64,000 bases of DNA, taken from the NCBI RefSeq assembly GCF_900111195.1, contig NZ_FOGL01000003.1:62001-126000 (forward strand). Reading direction: 5' to 3'. Source of the DNA: Gracilibacillus ureilyticus. GTDB taxonomy: Bacteria > Bacillota > Bacilli > Bacillales > Amphibacillaceae. Below are positions 61,554-64,000 of this stretch, piece after piece. A model generated the notes under the pieces. The model had not been told where the DNA came from. It did no database searches and saw only the letters and a list, made by a program, of their open reading frames with translations. Positions within the stretch are counted from its first letter, which is position 1. Each line of letters opens with the position of its first letter. The position numbers and the translations under genes are program-made.

Positions 61554-63017
61554 ATGACTTATGAAGATGATAGCTTAATGCTGCATACAGATTTATATCA
61601 AGTAAATATGGCGGAAACCTATTGGCGTGATGGAAAGGCAAACAAAAAGGCCGTATTTGAGTTGTATTTTCGAAAACTGCCCTTCGATAACGGATATGCT
61701 GTATTTGCAGGATTAGAAAGAGTGCTTGATTTCCTTGAGAACTTTGGGTTTACTGATAGTGATTTGACTTACTTGAAGGAAATCGGTGGTTATGAAGACG
61801 ATTTTCTGGAATACCTACGCAATATGAAATTTAGTGGGACAATACGCTCTATGAAGGAAGGGGAAGTAGTTTTTGCTAATGAACCGTTAATTCGGGTAGA
61901 GGCACCTTTAGCAGAAGCACAATTAATTGAAACACCTTTATTGAACATTGTGAATTACCAAACATTGATCGCCACAAAGGCAGCGAGGATTAAGCATGTG
62001 ATCGGAGATAGTGTAGTAATGGAATTTGGTACGAGAAGAGCACATGAAATGGATGCTGCGATTTGGGGAACGAGGGCTGCATATATTGGCGGCTTTTCTG
62101 CGACAAGTAATGTCAGAGCAGGGAAACTTTTTGGCATTCCTATAGCTGGAACACATGCTCATTCGATGGTGCAGGCATACCGCAGTGATTATGTGGCATT
62201 CAAAAAATATGCAAGTACCCATTATGATTGTGTCTTTCTTGTTGATACGTATGATACTCTTCGGTCCGGTGTACCAAATGCAATAAAAGTGGCAAAAGAA
62301 TTTGGAGATAAAATTAATTTTAGGGGAATTCGCTTAGATAGCGGGGATATGGCTTATTTATCGAAAAAAGCTCGAAAGATGTTAGATGAAGCGGGATTCC
62401 ATGATGCACAAATTATTGCTTCTAATGATTTGGATGAATACACGATATTAAACCTGCAGGCACAAGGAGCGAAAATTGATATATATGGTATTGGTACCAA
62501 ATTGATTACTGCATATGACCAGGCGGCACTTGGCGGTGTATATAAATTAGTTTCAATAGAAGAAAATGGGGAAATGGTAGATACAATCAAAATTTCAGCA
62601 AATCCTGAGAAAGTTACTACTCCCGGCAGTAAGCGTGTGTACCGGATCATTAACAATGAAAACAAGCATTCAGAAGGCGACTATATCGCATTAGACCATG
62701 AGAGGCCTCAGGATGAAGAGCGATTAAAGATGTTTCACCCTGTACACACTTATATTAGTAAGTTTGTGACTAACTTCACAGCAAAAGACTTGCATGTAGA
62801 TGTAGTGGTAAATGGAGAAATAAAGTACCAGTCGCCAGGTTTAGACGAGATTCAAAACTATGCCAGTGAAAATTTGAAGCTTTTGTGGGAGGAATATAAA
62901 CGTACGATGAAACCGGAGGAATACCCTGTTGACTTAAGTGAGCTCTGTTGGGAAAACAAAATGGAACGGATAAAAGAGATCAAAGTGAAAGTAAAGGAAA
63001 TGAATGGCAAATCTTAA
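61554..63017 (+). CDS. pncB: Nicotinate phosphoribosyltransferase
   Basis: The ATG at 61554 has GGAGGA upstream, giving 487 residues; an earlier start overlaps pncA. Signature segments: LHTDLYQVNMAETYW, FGTRRAHEMDAAIW, IAGTHAHSMVQAY (catalytic His) and IRLDSGDMAYLSKKARKMLD. It makes nicotinate mononucleotide from nicotinate and PRPP, between pncA and nadE in the pathway. Confidence 0.95.
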   Translation: MTYEDDSLMLHTDLYQVNMAETYWRDGKANKKAVFELYFRKLPFDNGYAVFAGLERVLDFLENFGFTDSDLTYLKEIGGYEDDFLEYLRNMKFSGTIRSMKEGEVVFANEPLIRVEAPLAEAQLIETPLLNIVNYQTLIATKAARIKHVIGDSVVMEFGTRRAHEMDAAIWGTRAAYIGGFSATSNVRAGKLFGIPIAGTHAHSMVQAYRSDYVAFKKYASTHYDCVFLVDTYDTLRSGVPNAIKVAKEFGDKINFRGIRLDSGDMAYLSKKARKMLDEAGFHDAQIIASNDLDEYTILNLQAQGAKIDIYGIGTKLITAYDQAALGGVYKLVSIEENGEMVDTIKISANPEKVTTPGSKRVYRIINNENKHSEGDYIALDHERPQDEERLKMFHPVHTYISKFVTNFTAKDLHVDVVVNGEIKYQSPGLDEIQNYASENLKLLWEEYKRTMKPEEYPVDLSELCWENKMERIKEIKVKVKEMNGKS

Positions 63018-63032
63018 ATAAAGGAGTTTGTT

Positions 63033-63863
63033 ATGATGCGTTCATTACAGAAGGAAATTATTACAGCATTAAAGGTAAAACCCGAAATCGACTATCAGGA
63101 AGAATTTCGACGCAGTGTCGACTTGATTAAATTATATTTAAAAAAGCACAGTTTCCTGAAAACTGCCGTACTTGGAATTTCCGGCGGTCAGGATTCTACG
63201 TTGGCCGGGTATATTAGCCAAACGGCGATCAATGAGTTGAACGAAGAAGCTGGTGGAGAGGAATACCAATTCATTGCAGTTCGGCTGCCATATGGAGAAC
63301 AGGCTGATGAAGAAGACTGTATAGATGCCTTAGAGTTCATTAAGCCAAGTAAAACGGTACGGGTTAATATCAAGGCAGCAGTAGATGCCAGTCAGGCAGC
63401 TGTTGAGAAAGAACTAGGCCCGATCAGCGATTTCGTTAAAGGAAATACAAAAGCGAGAGAGAGAATGAAAGTGCAATACGACATAGCGGCATCATTAAAT
63501 GGTGTGGTGATAGGAACGGACCATGCTGCAGAAGCAGTAACTGGTTTCTTCACAAAATATGGTGATGGAGCGGCAGATATCGTTCCACTTTACCGCCTGA
63601 CGAAACGACAAGGAAAAGAAATACTGAAAATGCTGGGCTGTCCGGAACATTTGTATTTAAAAACTCCGACTGCAGACTTGGAAAGTGATAAACCTCAGTT
63701 GCCTGATGAGGTGGCGTTAGGTGTATCTTATGAAGTAATTGATGCCTATCTGGAAGGAAAAGAAGTTGCTGAAAAAGATGCAGAAACGATTGAAGACTGG
63801 TACGTAAAAACAAGACATAAACGCGAAGAACCTGTTAGTGTGTTTGATGACTGGTGGAAATAA
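63033..63863 (+). CDS. nadE: Ammonia-dependent NAD synthetase
   Basis: 276 residues, the size of the NH3-dependent form without a glutaminase domain. The ATP P-loop is [14 protein letters not shown]; further motifs are [35 protein letters not shown] and [15 protein letters not shown]. It amidates nicotinate adenine dinucleotide to NAD. The middle step, nadD, is not in the window. AAGGAG precedes the ATG. Confidence 0.95.
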   Translation: MMRSLQKEIITALKVKPEIDYQEEFRRSVDLIKLYLKKHSFLKTAVLGISGGQDSTLAGYISQTAINELNEEAGGEEYQFIAVRLPYGEQADEEDCIDALEFIKPSKTVRVNIKAAVDASQAAVEKELGPISDFVKGNTKARERMKVQYDIAASLNGVVIGTDHAAEAVTGFFTKYGDGAADIVPLYRLTKRQGKEILKMLGCPEHLYLKTPTADLESDKPQLPDEVALGVSYEVIDAYLEGKEVAEKDAETIEDWYVKTRHKREEPVSVFDDWWK

Positions 63864-63877
63864 TGAGGAAATAACAG

Positions 63878-63906
63878 AGCTGTCCGAAATATCCGGACAG
63901 CTTTTT
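63878..63906 (+). terminator. Intrinsic terminator of the pncA-pncB-nadE operon
   Basis: AGCTGTCCG and CGGACAGCT form a 9-bp stem with a short loop, followed by TTTT. Confidence 0.9.
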
Positions 63907-63967
63907 CAGGTAAAAAGATGTTTGAAAATGATAAAATGAGGAAAAATAAGTATACGAGTGAGCAAAA

Positions 63968-63997
63968 TTGACGGAGTTTACATCAGGGTGCTATAAT
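63968..63997 (+). promoter_or_regulatory. Sigma-A promoter at the window edge
   Basis: TTGACG and TATAAT with an 18-base spacer, reading out of the window to a gene that is not visible. Confidence 0.7.
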
Positions 63998-64000
63998 TAT

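Overview
The window comes from an AT-rich, endospore-forming, low-GC Gram-positive bacterium of the Bacillaceae. This is inferred from a complete Ger-type germinant-receptor operon, spo0M, yuaF-floT, ansZ, short NAD-type gnd with gntP, YndM/YvaD/YdaT-like proteins, AGGAGG-type ribosome sites, many TTG starts and two sigma-W-type promoters. A halotolerant soil or plant-litter genus such as Gracilibacillus or Oceanobacillus would fit, but the genus cannot be fixed from this sequence. No rRNA, tRNA, CRISPR array, prophage or intact insertion sequence was seen.

Layout. 1-2.7 kb: a truncated membrane protein gene, a small secreted protein, a CPA1 antiporter and a solo-catalytic tyrosine recombinase. 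2.8-8.7 kb: a membrane-anchored sugar-binding protein, a LytS/YesM-type kinase and a YesN-type regulator in one overlapping operon, followed by an MFS sugar porter. 9-13.2 kb: spore germination receptor operon (A, C, small D, B order, minus strand). 13.4-19.3 kb: OmpR-type two-component system, three-gene LanFEG/Bcr-like ABC transporter and an erythromycin-esterase-like lipoprotein, which looks like a peptide or antibiotic defence cassette. 19.4-28.3 kb: beta-glucoside module with sugar ABC transporter lacking an ATPase, a second YesM/YesN pair, a GH1 enzyme and a ROK kinase. 28.5-38 kb: housekeeping and stress genes (SRAP, YndM, DinB, YuaF-FloT, YvaD, RpiR regulator, HAD phosphatase, AnsZ, Spo0M, YdaT, a Cys-rich copper protein). 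38.2-43.8 kb: chemoreceptor, then gluconate permease and 6-phosphogluconate dehydrogenase divergent from an RpiR regulator. 44-57 kb: PH-domain protein, EamA exporter, CAP-domain secreted protein, cytoplasmic pectinesterase with AraC regulator, cyclophilin lipoprotein, 23S rRNA methyltransferase, split chromate transporter with an amber-interrupted small ORF behind it, ROK regulator facing nagAB, and TraB-family protein. 57.4-63.9 kb: SLH/YcdB surface protein, YfhF epimerase, and the NAD salvage operon pncA-pncB-nadE behind a structured leader.

How it fits together: much of the window is carbohydrate scavenging. Two extracellular-sensing YesM/YesN systems, three catabolite-repression-like (cre) sites, and separate modules for a free sugar, beta-glucosides, gluconate, methyl-esterified pectin fragments and N-acetylglucosamine suggest a plant-polymer or detritus lifestyle. 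A second theme is the envelope: sigma-W-like promoters drive yuaF-floT and spo0M, and a regulated ABC exporter cassette sits nearby. The best candidates for something new are the three-component sugar sensor, the GH1/ROK pair that may work on phosphorylated glucosides, a probable ATT start codon in yuaF, and the amber-interrupted ORF behind chrAB.
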